Assembly: GCF_010211765.1 (NCBI RefSeq)
Contig: NZ_PDWO01000004.1
Span: 1-64,000 of the forward strand
Origin: Pseudoxanthomonas kaohsiungensis
GTDB taxonomy: Bacteria > Pseudomonadota > Gammaproteobacteria > Xanthomonadales > Xanthomonadaceae
Length of the DNA stretch: 64,000 bases
Direction: 5' to 3'
Shown here: in pieces, positions 40,734 to 50,285 of the stretch
Layout of the letters: every line of letters begins with the position of its first letter
How positions within the stretch are numbered: the stretch's first letter is position 1
Made by a program: the position numbers and the translations under genes
The notes under the pieces: generated by a model
What the model was told of the DNA's origin: nothing
The model's input: only the letters and a program-made list of their open reading frames with translations
Databases searched by the model: none

Positions 40734-41683
40734 GCGGGCGCGGCCCGGCCTCCGCCGCGGCCGATGCCGTAACGCCAGGCATCATGCCGACGCTGGCCGA
40801 ACTGGTGGCGCTTCGCGCCCAGGTGCGGCGTGCGCCGCAACCAAGGCGGGGCCGCCATGGCGTGCACGGACCGGCGCCGTCGAGCCTGCGTGGCCGCGGC
40901 ATGGAGTACGCCGAATCGCGCGAGTACACCATCGGTGACGACGTGCGCCGGATGGACTGGCGCCTGACCGCGCGCAGCGGCCGCGCCCACACCAAGCTGT
41001 TCCAGGCCGAGCGCGAGCGGCTGACCCTGCTGGTCGCCGATACCGATCCGGCGCTGTACTTCGGCACGCGCGTGCGCTTCAAGTCGGTGCAGGCCGCGCG
41101 CGCCGGCGCGGTCGCCGTGTGGTCGGCGCTGCAGTCCGGCGATCGCATCGCGGCCCTGCGCGGCGGCGAGCCGGCGATCCCGCCGGCGACCGGCATGCGC
41201 GGGGCCATGCGCGTGCTCGACGCGCTGGCGCGCTGGTATGCGCGCCCGCCCGGGGACCAGTCCGGCCTGGACATGGCGCTCGAACATGCGCAGCGCCTGC
41301 TGCGTCCCGGTGCCCAGGTCGTGGTGCTGGCCGACCCGGTGGCGGCTTCGCGCGTACCCCCGGTTCGCTGGACCGCGCTGGCGCGCCACCACCAGGCCAC
41401 ACTGGTGCTGCTGCAGGATCCATTGGAAACGGCGCCGCCGCGGCGCGAGCTGGCGTTCCGCGCCGGGGCGCGCCGGCTGCAGCTGGGGCTGGACAACGCG
41501 ACCGTCCGCCTGCGCTGGAAGCAGGCGCTGGTCGCGCCGGCCGAGGAACTCGTGCGCACGCTCCCCTCGCTCGGCTGGCAGGTGCGTTGCCTGTCCACCG
41601 ACGCCGAAGCGGCGGATTGGCTGGCGCCCCGGGACGCATCGCTGCGGGACGAAGACCGCGTCGACGCAGCCGTGGTCGACTGA
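40730..41683 (+). CDS. DUF58 domain-containing protein
   Basis: A 317-residue cytoplasmic protein with the DUF58 signature RGRGMEYAESREYTIGDDVRRMDWRLTARSGR near residues 57-88, followed by a vWA-like fold (LTLLVADTDPALYFG, VVVLADPVAAS). DUF58 proteins always travel with MoxR and vWA proteins; the molecular role is unknown. The GTG start at 40730 overlaps the moxR stop (GTGA); an in-frame ATG at 40784 (MPTLAEL), eighteen codons later, is an alternative. A 9-bp gap leads to the DUF4381 gene. Confidence 0.92.
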   Translation: MSGRGPASAAADAVTPGIMPTLAELVALRAQVRRAPQPRRGRHGVHGPAPSSLRGRGMEYAESREYTIGDDVRRMDWRLTARSGRAHTKLFQAERERLTLLVADTDPALYFGTRVRFKSVQAARAGAVAVWSALQSGDRIAALRGGEPAIPPATGMRGAMRVLDALARWYARPPGDQSGLDMALEHAQRLLRPGAQVVVLADPVAASRVPPVRWTALARHHQATLVLLQDPLETAPPRRELAFRAGARRLQLGLDNATVRLRWKQALVAPAEELVRTLPSLGWQVRCLSTDAEAADWLAPRDASLRDEDRVDAAVVD

Positions 41684-41692
41684 AGAAGATCC

Positions 41693-42145
41693 ATGGACCC
41701 GAGCCGACTGCCCTTGCGCGACGTGCACCTGACCGCAGCCCCGTCCTGGTGGCCGCCGGCCGCGGGCTGGTGGCTGGTGGCGGCGGCGCTGGTCGCGGCC
41801 GCGCTGGCATGGATTGGGTGGCGGGCATGGCGGGCCGCGCGGCGTCGGCGCTGGGCGCGCTGGTTCGACGCTTCCAGCGCCGAGGGTGGCCTGCCCGAGC
41901 GGTTGGCGGCGATGTCGGGCCTACTGCGGCGCGCGGCTCGCCGCCACCGGGCGGGCGCCGAGCGGCTGCAGGGGGAGGACTGGCTGCGATTCCTCGACGG
42001 GACGGCCGGCGCTCGCTTCAGCGATGGCCCGGGACGCCTGCTCCTCGAAGGCGGGTTCCGCCGCCGGCTCGACGACGGCGAGTTCGCCGCCGTTTCGGCC
42101 CTGGCCCGCGCCCGCTTCCTCGAGCTGATGGAGGGCCGGCGATGA
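41693..42145 (+). CDS. DUF4381 domain-containing membrane protein
   Basis: A 150-residue protein. It has the DUF4381 opening PLRDVHLTAAPSWWPPAAGWW, one membrane helix (about 25-45), a basic cluster (ARRRRWARW) and a cytoplasmic helical domain with GEDWLRFLDG and LLEGGFRR. Function unknown; it is a regular member of Bat-type clusters in Gammaproteobacteria. Its TGA overlaps the ATG of the next gene (ATGA). Confidence 0.9.
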   Translation: MDPSRLPLRDVHLTAAPSWWPPAAGWWLVAAALVAAALAWIGWRAWRAARRRRWARWFDASSAEGGLPERLAAMSGLLRRAARRHRAGAERLQGEDWLRFLDGTAGARFSDGPGRLLLEGGFRRRLDDGEFAAVSALARARFLELMEGRR

Positions 42146-43167
42146 GCGGAGCATGGGTTGCCGCCTGGCAGGAAGGGTTCGCGGGCTTCGCCTGGCCCTG
42201 GGCGTGGGCGCTGCTGCCCCTGCCGCTGCTGGTGCGCCTGCTCCTGCCCGCGCGCCGCAGCACCGCGCCTGCGTTGCGCGTGCCCTGGTCCGGACGGCTG
42301 GACGGCGTCGCCGGCGTTTCCGCGCGGCACGCCCGCATCGGCTGGGTGCTGCCGCTGCTGGCCTGGGTGCTGCTTTGTACCGCCGCCGCCCGCCCGCAGC
42401 AGCTCGGGCAGGCGCAGTCGCCACCGCGCGAAGCGCGCCAGATGATGCTGGCCGTGGACCTGTCCGGCAGCATGAGCGAGACCGACATGGAGCTCGGCGG
42501 CCAGGTGGTGGACCGGCTCACCGCGGCCAAGGCGGTGATCGCGGATTTCCTCGACCGCCGGGCCGGCGACCGCGTCGGCCTGCTGGTATTCGGCCAGCGG
42601 GCCTACATGCTGACGCCGTTGACCCTGGATCGCGATTCGGTGCGGCTGCAACTGCGCGACAGTGTGGCCGGACTGGCCGGACGCGAGACCGCCCTGGGCG
42701 ATGCCATCGGCCTGGCGGTCAAGCGCCTGCGCGAGCAGCCCGAAGGCCAGCGCGTGCTGATCCTGCTGACCGACGGGGTCAATACCGCCGGCGTGCTCGA
42801 CCCGGTCAAGGCGGCCGAGCTGGCGCAAGCCGAGGGCGTACGCGTGCATACGATCGCGTTCGGCGGCGGGGGCGCGGCGCTTTCGCTGTTCGGGGTGCCG
42901 CTGCCGATCCAGGGCGGCGAGGAGGTCGACGAGGAGACCTTGCGCCGCGTCGCCGCGATGACCGGCGGCCGCTTCTTCCGGGCCCGCGATACCGCGCAGC
43001 TGGCGGGCATCTATTCCGAGCTCGACCGGCTCGAGGCGGTGGCGGTGGCGGCTGCACCGGTGCGGCCGCGGATCGAACGCTATCCGTGGCCACTGGCCGG
43101 CGCACTCGTGCTCGCCATGCTGGCGTTCGCCGCTTCGCGGCTCACGACCGGAAGGCAGGTCGCATGA
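42142..43167 (+). CDS. batA: BatA-like von Willebrand factor A membrane protein
   Basis: A 341-residue protein with membrane segments near 15-35 and 66-82, a periplasmic vWA domain (about 100-290) and a C-terminal membrane helix (about 318-335). The metal-ion-dependent adhesion site is intact: DLSGS at Asp106, Ser108, Ser110, with later LLTDGVNTAG supplying the distal Asp. This contrasts with the next protein, whose site is altered. ATGA overlaps link it to both neighbours. Confidence 0.92.
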   Translation: MSGAWVAAWQEGFAGFAWPWAWALLPLPLLVRLLLPARRSTAPALRVPWSGRLDGVAGVSARHARIGWVLPLLAWVLLCTAAARPQQLGQAQSPPREARQMMLAVDLSGSMSETDMELGGQVVDRLTAAKAVIADFLDRRAGDRVGLLVFGQRAYMLTPLTLDRDSVRLQLRDSVAGLAGRETALGDAIGLAVKRLREQPEGQRVLILLTDGVNTAGVLDPVKAAELAQAEGVRVHTIAFGGGGAALSLFGVPLPIQGGEEVDEETLRRVAAMTGGRFFRARDTAQLAGIYSELDRLEAVAVAAAPVRPRIERYPWPLAGALVLAMLAFAASRLTTGRQVA

Positions 43168-44957
43168 ACATCGCATCGCCTTCCTGGCTGCAGACGCCGG
43201 AGCTTCATTTCCACCGGCCGCTCTGGCTGCTGGCGTTGCTGGCGCTGCCGCTGCTGTGGTGGCTGTGGCGCCGGCGCCGGCAACAGGGCTGGCGCGATGC
43301 GGTCGACCCGCATCTGCTGCCGCACCTGCTCGAACCGGGTCGCGGCAGCGCGTGGCTGCGGCTGGCCGGCGTTTCCATGGCCTGGACATTGGCGATCGTC
43401 GCCCTGGCCGGTCCCGGTTGGCGCCAGGAGGAACAGCCGCACTGGGAATCACGCGCCCCGCTGGTGATCGCGCTCGACCTGTCGTCGGCGATCCTGGCGA
43501 CCGACATGGCGCCCACGCGCCTGGCCCAGGCGCGGGCCAAGGTCGAGGCGCTGCTGCGCCAACGCCAGGGCGGCGAAGTCGGCCTGGTCGCCTGGGCCGA
43601 GGACGCCTACACGGTCGCGCCCCTCACCGCCGACGGCGCCAACATCGCCCTGTTCCTGGACGCGCTTGCGCCGGAGGTGATGCCGGTCGACGGGCATCGT
43701 ACCGACCGGGCGATCACCCACGCCGCCACGCTGCTCAACCAGGCCGGTTTCGACCACGGCGACATCCTGCTGGTCACCGGCGAGGCGGAGCCGTCCGCCA
43801 CCCGGATCGCCGCGGCGGTTGCGGCGCAGGGTTACCGGATCTCGGTGCTGGGTCTCGGCGGTGCGCGCGGTGGCGAGTATGTCGACCGTGGAGGCGTCAC
43901 CCGCCAGGCCCGGCGCGACGACGCTTCGCTGCGCGCGCTGGCCGATGCCGGTGGCGGCCGTTACGCCGCGCTCGCCATCGACGATGCGGACCTGCGCACG
44001 CTCGCGGTCCTGGATCCCGCCGCGGCGGGCACCAACGTACGGGGCAGCGGGCAGCGGGCATGGCTGGACCAGGGCTACTGGCTCCTGCTGCCGCTGCTGG
44101 CGCTGGCGGCGCTGGCGTTCCGGCGCGGTGCCGGCGTGCTGGCCGCAGTCCCGCTGGCCGTGCTTGCCACGAGCCTGGCGCTCGCGCTGCCGGTACCTGC
44201 GCAGGCGCAGGAGCAGGCGCAGGCGAGCGACGCCGATGGGGGTGGCTGGTGGCGGCGCGCCGACCAGCAGGCACAACAGCGGATCGAGCAGGGCGTGGAT
44301 GCCTACCGCCAGGGCGACTTCGCCGCCGCCGAACAGGCCTTCGCCGCCGCGGGTGCGCGGGGTGCCGACGCGCAGTACAACCTGGGCAACGCACTGGCGC
44401 GACAGGGCAGGTACGACGACGCCATCGCCGCCTACGATCGCGCGCTGGCACGGGCGCCGGGCATGGAGGACGCCATCGCCAATCGCCAGGTGGTCGAGGC
44501 CGCGCGCAGGCAGCAGCCGCCCGGCGGCGGGCAGGGCCAGCGCGGACAGCAGGGGCCGAAGCAGTCCGGCAAGGACCAGGCGCAGGATCCGGCGCAGCCG
44601 CAGTCCGGCGGCGAGTCCCCTGCGGGCGGGAACCCGGATCGGGCGCGTGGGCAGGATGAGCGGCCCGGACAGCCGGAAGGCGCGGAAGGACAGCCGCCCC
44701 CCAAGGCGGATGACGCGCAGGCGCATGAGCGCCAGGCGCAGGCCGATCGCGAGCAGCGCGAGCGCATGCAGCAGGCGCTGCAGCAGGGACAGGGCAAGGA
44801 GCCGGTGCAGGAGCAGCCCGAACACGAGGACGCGCAGGCGCGCGAGCAGCGCCAGGCGCGCGAAGCGTGGCTGAGGCGCGTGCCGGACGACCCGGGTGGC
44901 CTGCTGCGTGCCAAGTTCCGGCTCGAATACGAGCGCCGCCAGCGGGAAGGACAGTGA
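43164..44957 (+). CDS. BatB/BatC-like fusion: vWA domain plus TPR and Gln/Gly-rich tail
   Basis: A 597-residue protein joining two parts that are separate (BatB and BatC) in Bacteroidetes. Membrane segments lie near 18-35, 66-83, 306-322 and 328-350. The vWA domain (about 98-290) has DLSSA where a canonical site has DxSxS: Asp105 and Ser107 remain, but the second Ser is Ala109. TPR repeats follow (about 377-447: AYRQGDFAAAEQAF, YNLGNALARQGRYDDAIAAYDRAL), then a 150-residue Gln/Gly/Pro/Glu-rich low-complexity tail. It is coupled to the upstream gene (ATGA) and runs into batD. Confidence 0.9.
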   Translation: MNIASPSWLQTPELHFHRPLWLLALLALPLLWWLWRRRRQQGWRDAVDPHLLPHLLEPGRGSAWLRLAGVSMAWTLAIVALAGPGWRQEEQPHWESRAPLVIALDLSSAILATDMAPTRLAQARAKVEALLRQRQGGEVGLVAWAEDAYTVAPLTADGANIALFLDALAPEVMPVDGHRTDRAITHAATLLNQAGFDHGDILLVTGEAEPSATRIAAAVAAQGYRISVLGLGGARGGEYVDRGGVTRQARRDDASLRALADAGGGRYAALAIDDADLRTLAVLDPAAAGTNVRGSGQRAWLDQGYWLLLPLLALAALAFRRGAGVLAAVPLAVLATSLALALPVPAQAQEQAQASDADGGGWWRRADQQAQQRIEQGVDAYRQGDFAAAEQAFAAAGARGADAQYNLGNALARQGRYDDAIAAYDRALARAPGMEDAIANRQVVEAARRQQPPGGGQGQRGQQGPKQSGKDQAQDPAQPQSGGESPAGGNPDRARGQDERPGQPEGAEGQPPPKADDAQAHERQAQADREQRERMQQALQQGQGKEPVQEQPEHEDAQAREQRQAREAWLRRVPDDPGGLLRAKFRLEYERRQREGQ

Positions 44958-44959
44958 GC

Positions 44960-46651
44960 ATGCGATCCTCGGCGGCATCCGCCCGTTTCCACACAGCTGC
45001 GCCTGGCGCGGCTGCCGGTCGCGTGGGCAGGGCCGCGTTCCTGCTGCTGGCCGCCCTGGCGAGCATGGCCGGCCTGTCGACCGCGCACGCGGAAACGCGC
45101 GCCTGGCTCGACCGCAACGCCATCGCGCCGGGCGAGGCGGTGACCCTCAACATCGAGACCGACCAGCCTGGCAGCGCACCCGACTACACGCCGCTGCGCG
45201 ACGCCTTCACCCTGGGGCCGCCCTATCGCAGCCCGGCCACCGGCAACCGCACCCTGTTCGGCATCGCGCTCACCCCGCGTCGCGAGGGCGCGGTGGACAT
45301 CCCCGCGCTGCAGGTGGGGGCCGAACGGACGGCACCGCAGAAGCTGAGCGTTTCCGCCGCGCACGCCTCCGCGCCGGTGCCGCGCGGCGACGTCTTCCTC
45401 GAATCGCGGGTCGACGATCCCGCGCCTTACGTGCAGCAGAGCCTGGGCCTGACCGTGCGCCTGTACTACGCCACGCCGCTGCTGTCCGGCGAGCTGGCCC
45501 AGGATGCACCGGACGGCGCGTCGTTGCAGCGGATCGGCGACGATGTGCAGAGCAGCCGCGAAATCGGCGGACGCCGCTACCATGTGGTCGAGCGCCGTTA
45601 CCTGCTGGTGCCCGAGCGCAGCGGGCCGCTGGAGCTGCCGCCCTCGCGCTTCCGCGGCCAGGGCGCCGGCGGGTTCTTCGACGACTTCTTCGGCACCGAT
45701 CGCAGCCTGTCCGCGCAGGGCGCGGCGCAGACGCTGCAGGTGCGGCCCCAGCCCGATGGCGCGCCGCAGCCCTGGCTGCCACTGCGCGACCTCGAACTCG
45801 AGTACGGAGCCAGGCCGGATCGGGCGCGCGCAGGCGAGGCGGTGGAGATCGTGGTCGAAGCGGTGGCGCAGGGCGCCACGGCCGCGCAGTTCCCCGAGAT
45901 CCCGGCGCCGCAGGTCGAGGGCGCGCAGGTCTTCGCCGATCGCGCGGAAACCACCGAGCGCTTCGTCGATGGCGGTCCGCAGCTGACCGTGGTGCGGCGG
46001 TTCTCGGTGGTCCCGCTGCGGCCGGGTCCGCTGCGCGTGCCGGGGACGCGGCTGGCGTGGTGGGACGTGGCAGCGGGTTCGGCGCAGGTGGCGAGCCTGC
46101 CGGACCTGTCGCTGGAGGTTGCGCCCGGCGTGGCCGGTGCGTCGCAGGCGGCGCCAGCGCCCACAACCGCGCCGCCGACCACGTCGCCGGCCACGATAGC
46201 GCTGCCAGCCGACGGGACGCTGCCCCGTTCGCCCTGGTTCCGGGTGGCGGTGGCGTTCGCGCTGCTGTGGCTGGCGACGCTGGCCTGGATGCTGTGGCGG
46301 AAACGGGGCAGCGGTCATCCGGTCCTCGCGGCGGGTGAGCGCGACCGGCCGGCGGTGCCGTCGACGGCGGACCTGCGCCGGCTGCTCGACGCCGGCAGCT
46401 TCGACGAGGTGGTCGGCCTGCTGCAGCGCATGGCGGTACCTGCAGCGGCCGACCTGGATGGAGTGATCGCCCGCCTGGACGATCCGTCGCAGCGCGATGC
46501 GCTCGATGCCATGCGCCGTGCGCTGTGGGCCGGGCAGGGCGAGCCTTCCGCGGCCCGCGCCGCGCTGCGTGCCGCGTTCCGCGACGGCCCGCGCTGGCGC
46601 GCGCCGCCGGTCGTCGATCCCGCGCCGCTGCCGCCGCTGTATCCGCCCTGA
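44960..46651 (+). CDS. batD: BatD-like oxygen-tolerance family protein
   Basis: A 563-residue protein with a signal peptide (cleavage after about Ala44), tandem Ig-like beta domains in the periplasm (AWLDRNAIAPGEAVTLNIETD; later LELEYGARPDRARAGEAVEI), a membrane helix about 427-445 and a cytoplasmic helical tail ending in PPLPPLYPP. This is the BatD architecture. The ATG at 44960 is used; an in-frame GTG at 44954 overlaps the previous stop as GTGA and could be the true start, adding two residues. Last gene of the moxR-bat operon. Confidence 0.9.
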   Translation: MRSSAASARFHTAAPGAAAGRVGRAAFLLLAALASMAGLSTAHAETRAWLDRNAIAPGEAVTLNIETDQPGSAPDYTPLRDAFTLGPPYRSPATGNRTLFGIALTPRREGAVDIPALQVGAERTAPQKLSVSAAHASAPVPRGDVFLESRVDDPAPYVQQSLGLTVRLYYATPLLSGELAQDAPDGASLQRIGDDVQSSREIGGRRYHVVERRYLLVPERSGPLELPPSRFRGQGAGGFFDDFFGTDRSLSAQGAAQTLQVRPQPDGAPQPWLPLRDLELEYGARPDRARAGEAVEIVVEAVAQGATAAQFPEIPAPQVEGAQVFADRAETTERFVDGGPQLTVVRRFSVVPLRPGPLRVPGTRLAWWDVAAGSAQVASLPDLSLEVAPGVAGASQAAPAPTTAPPTTSPATIALPADGTLPRSPWFRVAVAFALLWLATLAWMLWRKRGSGHPVLAAGERDRPAVPSTADLRRLLDAGSFDEVVGLLQRMAVPAAADLDGVIARLDDPSQRDALDAMRRALWAGQGEPSAARAALRAAFRDGPRWRAPPVVDPAPLPPLYPP

Positions 46652-46709
46652 GGTCGATCCGAAGCTGTTTGCTAAGCTGCCGGCTGCTTTTTTCTCCGGA
46701 CCTGCGCGC

Positions 46710-48029
46710 ATGACCCAGACCACTCGCCGCCCCTGGCCGATGCCGTGGAAGATGGGCCTGGGCTTCGGGCTGGGCCTGGTGCTGGGCCTGCTGGTCCACC
46801 TGACCGCGGGAGCCGAGGCCGACTGGGTGCAGGCCTTCACCACCTGGGTGACGACGCCTGCCTCGCGTCTGTTCCTCAACCTGATCTTCATGCTGATCGT
46901 GCCGCTGCTGTTCTCGGCGCTGGTCATGGGCATCGCCGAGATGGGCGACATCCGCGCGCTGGGCCGGATCGGCTGGAAGACCCTGGCCTATACCGTGGTC
47001 CTGTCCGGTGTGGCGGTGCTGCTGGGGCTGCTGCTGGTCAACGCGTTCAAGCCCGGTGCCGGCGTCGACCCGGCGCTGGCGCAGCAGCTGCTGGTGCAGA
47101 ACGCCGAGCGCAGCCGCGAGATCGTGGCCAGCGTCGACACCCAGCCGCGCGGCATGGACATGGTCCTGTCGATCGTGCCCAGCAACGTGGTCCAGGCCGC
47201 CTCGGAAAACGGCTCGATCCTGGCGCTGATGTTCTTCGCGGTGATGTTCGGCGTGGGCATGGTGCTCACCCCCGACAGCAGGGTGGCCACGCTCAAGCGC
47301 GGCATCGAGGGCATCTTCGAGATCTCGATGACCCTGATCGGGCTGGTGATCCGGCTGGCGCCGTACGCGGTGTTCTGCTTCATGTTCAACCTGGCGGCGA
47401 TCTTCGGCTTCGACCTGCTGTTGCGGCTGGGCGCGTACGTGGGCGTGGTGGTGCTGGCGCTGGCGCTGCACATGTTCGGCACCTATTCGCTGGCGGTGCG
47501 CATGGTCGGACGTTCGCCGGTGAAGTTCTTCCGCGACATCCAGGAAGCGGCGGTGATGGCGTTCTCCACCGCCTCGAGCAACGCGACCCTGCCCACCGCG
47601 CTGCGCGTGGCCGACGAGATGGGCCTGCCGCCGAAGGTGTCGCGCTTCGTGCTGACCGTGGGCGCCACCGCCAACCAGAACGGCACCGCGCTGTTCGAGG
47701 GCGTGACGGTGCTGTTCCTGGCCCAGTTCTTCGGCGTGGACCTGACCCTGGGCCAGCAGTTCATGGTGATGCTGGTGTGCATCCTCGGCGGCATCGGCAC
47801 CGCCGGCGTGCCCTCCGGCTCGCTGCCGGTGGTGGCGCTGATCTGCGCGATGGTCGGGGTGGACCCGATCGGCATCGGCCTGATCCTGGGCGTGAACCAC
47901 TTCCTCGACATGTGCCGGACCACGCTCAACGTCAGCGGCGACCTGACCCTGGCCACGCTGGTCGCGCATCGCGAGACCGATGCCGCGCTGTCGGCGCCAT
48001 CGCCGCAGCCGGGCACCGCACCGGGCTGA
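46710..48029 (+). CDS. Dicarboxylate/amino acid:cation symporter (DAACS family)
   Basis: A 439-residue inner-membrane transporter with the SLC1/GltP-type fold. Visible features are the hydrophobic scaffold helices (1-200), the Ser-rich hairpin motif FSTASSNATLPTAL, the cation/substrate motif ATANQNGTALFEG (an NxDGT variant, Asp replaced by Asn), and the second hairpin GGIGTAGVPSGSLPVV. The NQNG variant occurs in part of the family; whether it changes substrate (glutamate, aspartate, C4-dicarboxylates or neutral amino acids) is not known. The ATG at 46710 is used. It follows batD by 58 bp but is functionally unrelated. Confidence 0.92.
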   Translation: MTQTTRRPWPMPWKMGLGFGLGLVLGLLVHLTAGAEADWVQAFTTWVTTPASRLFLNLIFMLIVPLLFSALVMGIAEMGDIRALGRIGWKTLAYTVVLSGVAVLLGLLLVNAFKPGAGVDPALAQQLLVQNAERSREIVASVDTQPRGMDMVLSIVPSNVVQAASENGSILALMFFAVMFGVGMVLTPDSRVATLKRGIEGIFEISMTLIGLVIRLAPYAVFCFMFNLAAIFGFDLLLRLGAYVGVVVLALALHMFGTYSLAVRMVGRSPVKFFRDIQEAAVMAFSTASSNATLPTALRVADEMGLPPKVSRFVLTVGATANQNGTALFEGVTVLFLAQFFGVDLTLGQQFMVMLVCILGGIGTAGVPSGSLPVVALICAMVGVDPIGIGLILGVNHFLDMCRTTLNVSGDLTLATLVAHRETDAALSAPSPQPGTAPG

Positions 48030-48150
48030 CCGCGCCGCCGGAACGCCTCGGTGGCGGCCATGCGCAGCACCGTGGGCCGGTGGTTTCATCGCAAACCGGG
48101 CGCGCGCGGCCCCCGTACCGGTCCGGATCCGCTTTTTTTCGCCACCCGGC

Positions 48151-48180
48151 AGGACAGGAGTGGACAAGGGATGGGACAAT
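48151..48180 (+). promoter_or_regulatory. Candidate promoter in the tkt leader
   Basis: AGGACA (48151-48156) and GACAAT (48175-48180), each 4 of 6 to sigma-70 consensus, are 18 bp apart and lie 47 bp before the tkt ATG. The rest of the 198-bp gap includes a run of seven T (48133-48139) after a GC-rich stretch, possibly ending the symporter transcript. Confidence 0.3.
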
Positions 48181-48227
48181 GGGCGGCCCGCAGCGCCGCG
48201 GGTGCCTGAAGACCACGCCGATCCCCC

Positions 48228-50225
48228 ATGACGACGCCTACCCGCCGCCAGCTGGCCAACGCCATCCGTTTCCTCGCCGCCGACGCGGTCGAAGCCGCCA
48301 AGTCCGGGCATCCGGGCATGCCGATGGGCATGGCCGACATCGCCGAAGTGCTCTGGAACGACTACCTGCAGCACAACCCGTCCGATCCGCACTGGGCCAA
48401 CCGCGACCGCTTCGTGCTGTCCAACGGCCACGGCTCGATGCTGCACTACGCGCTGCTGCACCTGAGCGGCTACGAGTTGCCGATCGAGGAACTGAAGAAT
48501 TTCCGCCAGCTGCACAGCAAGACCGCCGGCCACCCCGAGCGCCATGAAACCCCGGGCGTGGAAACCACCACCGGTCCGCTGGGGCAGGGCTTCGCCAACG
48601 CGGTCGGCTTCGCCCTGGCCGAGAAGCTGCTCGCGCAGCGCTACAACCGCGAAGGCTTCGACGTCGTCGACCACCGCACGTGGGTGCTCATGGGCGACGG
48701 CTGCATGATGGAAGGCATTTCGCACGAGGCCGCCTCGCTGGCCGGCACCTGGGGCCTGGGCAAGCTGACCGCGTTCTGGGACGACAACGGCATCTCGATC
48801 GACGGCGAGGTGCACGACTGGTTCACCGACGACACCCCGGCGCGCTTCGAGGCCTACGGCTGGCACGTGGTGCGCGGCGTCGACGGGCATGACCCGGCGG
48901 CGATCAAGGCCGCGATCGACGCCGCCCTGGCCGTCTCCGACAAGCCCAGCCTGATCTGCTGCAAGACCGTCATCGGCTTCGGCGCCCCGCACAAGGCCGG
49001 CAAGGAGGAATCGCACGGCGCGCCGCTGGGCAAGGACGAGCTGGAAGGCGCGCGCCAGGCGCTGGAATGGCCGTACGCCGCCTTCGAGGTGCCGGAGGAA
49101 ATCTACGCCGGCTGGCGCGCCAACGATGGCAAGCAGCGCCAGGGCCAGTGGCAGCAGCTGTTCGACCGCTATGCCCAGGCGCACCCGGACGCGGCGGCCG
49201 AACTGGCGCGCCGTTCGCGCGGCGAGCTGCCGGCCGACTTCGCCGCGCAGGCCGACGCCTACATCGCCCAGGTCCAGGCCGAAGCGCCGACCATCGCCTC
49301 GCGCAAGGCCTCGCAGAACGCGATCGGCGCCTTCGCTCCGCTGCTGCCGGAAATCATCGGCGGGTCGGCCGACCTGGCGCCGTCCAACCTGACCCAGTGG
49401 AAGGCCAGCAAGTCGGTCACCGCGGCCGATGCCGGCGCCAACTACGTGCACTATGGCGTGCGCGAGTTCGGCATGAGCGCGATCGCCAACGGCATCGCCC
49501 TGCATGGCGGATTCCTGCCGTTCGACGCGACCTTCCTGGTGTTCAGCGACTACGCGCGCAACGCGCTGCGCATGAGCGCGCTGATCCCGGCGCACGTGAT
49601 CCACGTCTACACCCACGACTCGATCGGCCTGGGCGAGGACGGCCCGACCCACCAGCCGGTCGAGCACCTGGCCACGCTGCGCTACATCCCCAACAACGAC
49701 GTCTGGCGCCCGTGCGACGCGGCCGAGTCGGCGGTGGCATGGAAGGCGGCGATCCTGCGCCAGGACGGCCCCAGCTGCCTGGTGTTCAGCCGCCAGAACC
49801 TGCCGCACCAGCCGCGCAGCGACGCGCAGCTGGCGCAGGCCGCGCGCGGCGGCTACGTGCTGGCCGACGCCGAAGGCGGCACCCCGGACGTGATCCTGAT
49901 CGGCACCGGCTCGGAAGTCTCGCTGGCGGTGGAAGCCAAGAAGGTGCTCGACGCCGCGGGCCTGAAGACGCGCGTGGTGTCGATGCCGTCCACCGACGTG
50001 TTCGACCGCCAGGACGCGGCCTACCGCGAATCGGTGCTGCCGAAGGCGGTGCGCAAGCGCGTGGCGGTGGAGGCGGGCGTGACCGACTTCTGGCGCAAGT
50101 ACGTCGGCCTGGACGGCGCGGTGGTCGGCCTGGACCGCTTCGGCGCGTCGGCACCGGCTGGCGACCTGTACAAGTACTTCAACATCACCACCGAGGCGGT
50201 GGTCGAGGCGGCCAAGGCGCTCTGA
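48228..50225 (+). CDS. tkt: Transketolase
   Basis: TPP-dependent transfer of two-carbon units in the non-oxidative pentose phosphate pathway. The 665-residue protein is full length. It has the N-terminal TPP region ([26 protein letters not shown], the TPP motif [18 protein letters not shown], and DDNGISIDG), the pyrimidine-binding domain ([32 protein letters not shown]) and the C-terminal domain ([14 protein letters not shown]). The ATG is at 48228. It lies upstream and divergent in function from its neighbours; gap, another sugar-phosphate enzyme, is 11 kb away. Ends at a strong terminator. Confidence 0.97.
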   Translation: MTTPTRRQLANAIRFLAADAVEAAKSGHPGMPMGMADIAEVLWNDYLQHNPSDPHWANRDRFVLSNGHGSMLHYALLHLSGYELPIEELKNFRQLHSKTAGHPERHETPGVETTTGPLGQGFANAVGFALAEKLLAQRYNREGFDVVDHRTWVLMGDGCMMEGISHEAASLAGTWGLGKLTAFWDDNGISIDGEVHDWFTDDTPARFEAYGWHVVRGVDGHDPAAIKAAIDAALAVSDKPSLICCKTVIGFGAPHKAGKEESHGAPLGKDELEGARQALEWPYAAFEVPEEIYAGWRANDGKQRQGQWQQLFDRYAQAHPDAAAELARRSRGELPADFAAQADAYIAQVQAEAPTIASRKASQNAIGAFAPLLPEIIGGSADLAPSNLTQWKASKSVTAADAGANYVHYGVREFGMSAIANGIALHGGFLPFDATFLVFSDYARNALRMSALIPAHVIHVYTHDSIGLGEDGPTHQPVEHLATLRYIPNNDVWRPCDAAESAVAWKAAILRQDGPSCLVFSRQNLPHQPRSDAQLAQAARGGYVLADAEGGTPDVILIGTGSEVSLAVEAKKVLDAAGLKTRVVSMPSTDVFDRQDAAYRESVLPKAVRKRVAVEAGVTDFWRKYVGLDGAVVGLDRFGASAPAGDLYKYFNITTEAVVEAAKAL

Positions 50226-50248
50226 GCGAGCGCTGACGCAACGCTGGG

Positions 50249-50275
50249 AAAAGGCCGGGCAAAGCCCGGCCTTTT
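50249..50275 (+). terminator. Rho-independent terminator of tkt
   Basis: aaaaggccgggc (50249-50260), loop aaa, gcccggcctttt (50264-50275). A 12-bp stem with A-run and T-run on its two sides, so it can act in both directions; it lies between tkt and the convergent M23 peptidase gene. Confidence 0.93.
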
Positions 50276-50285
50276 CGTTGGACGC

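Noticed and set aside
46671-46700. Terminator after batD (T-run at 46687-46692)
   Set aside because: A six-T run is present but no stable perfect stem precedes it; not strong enough to annotate.
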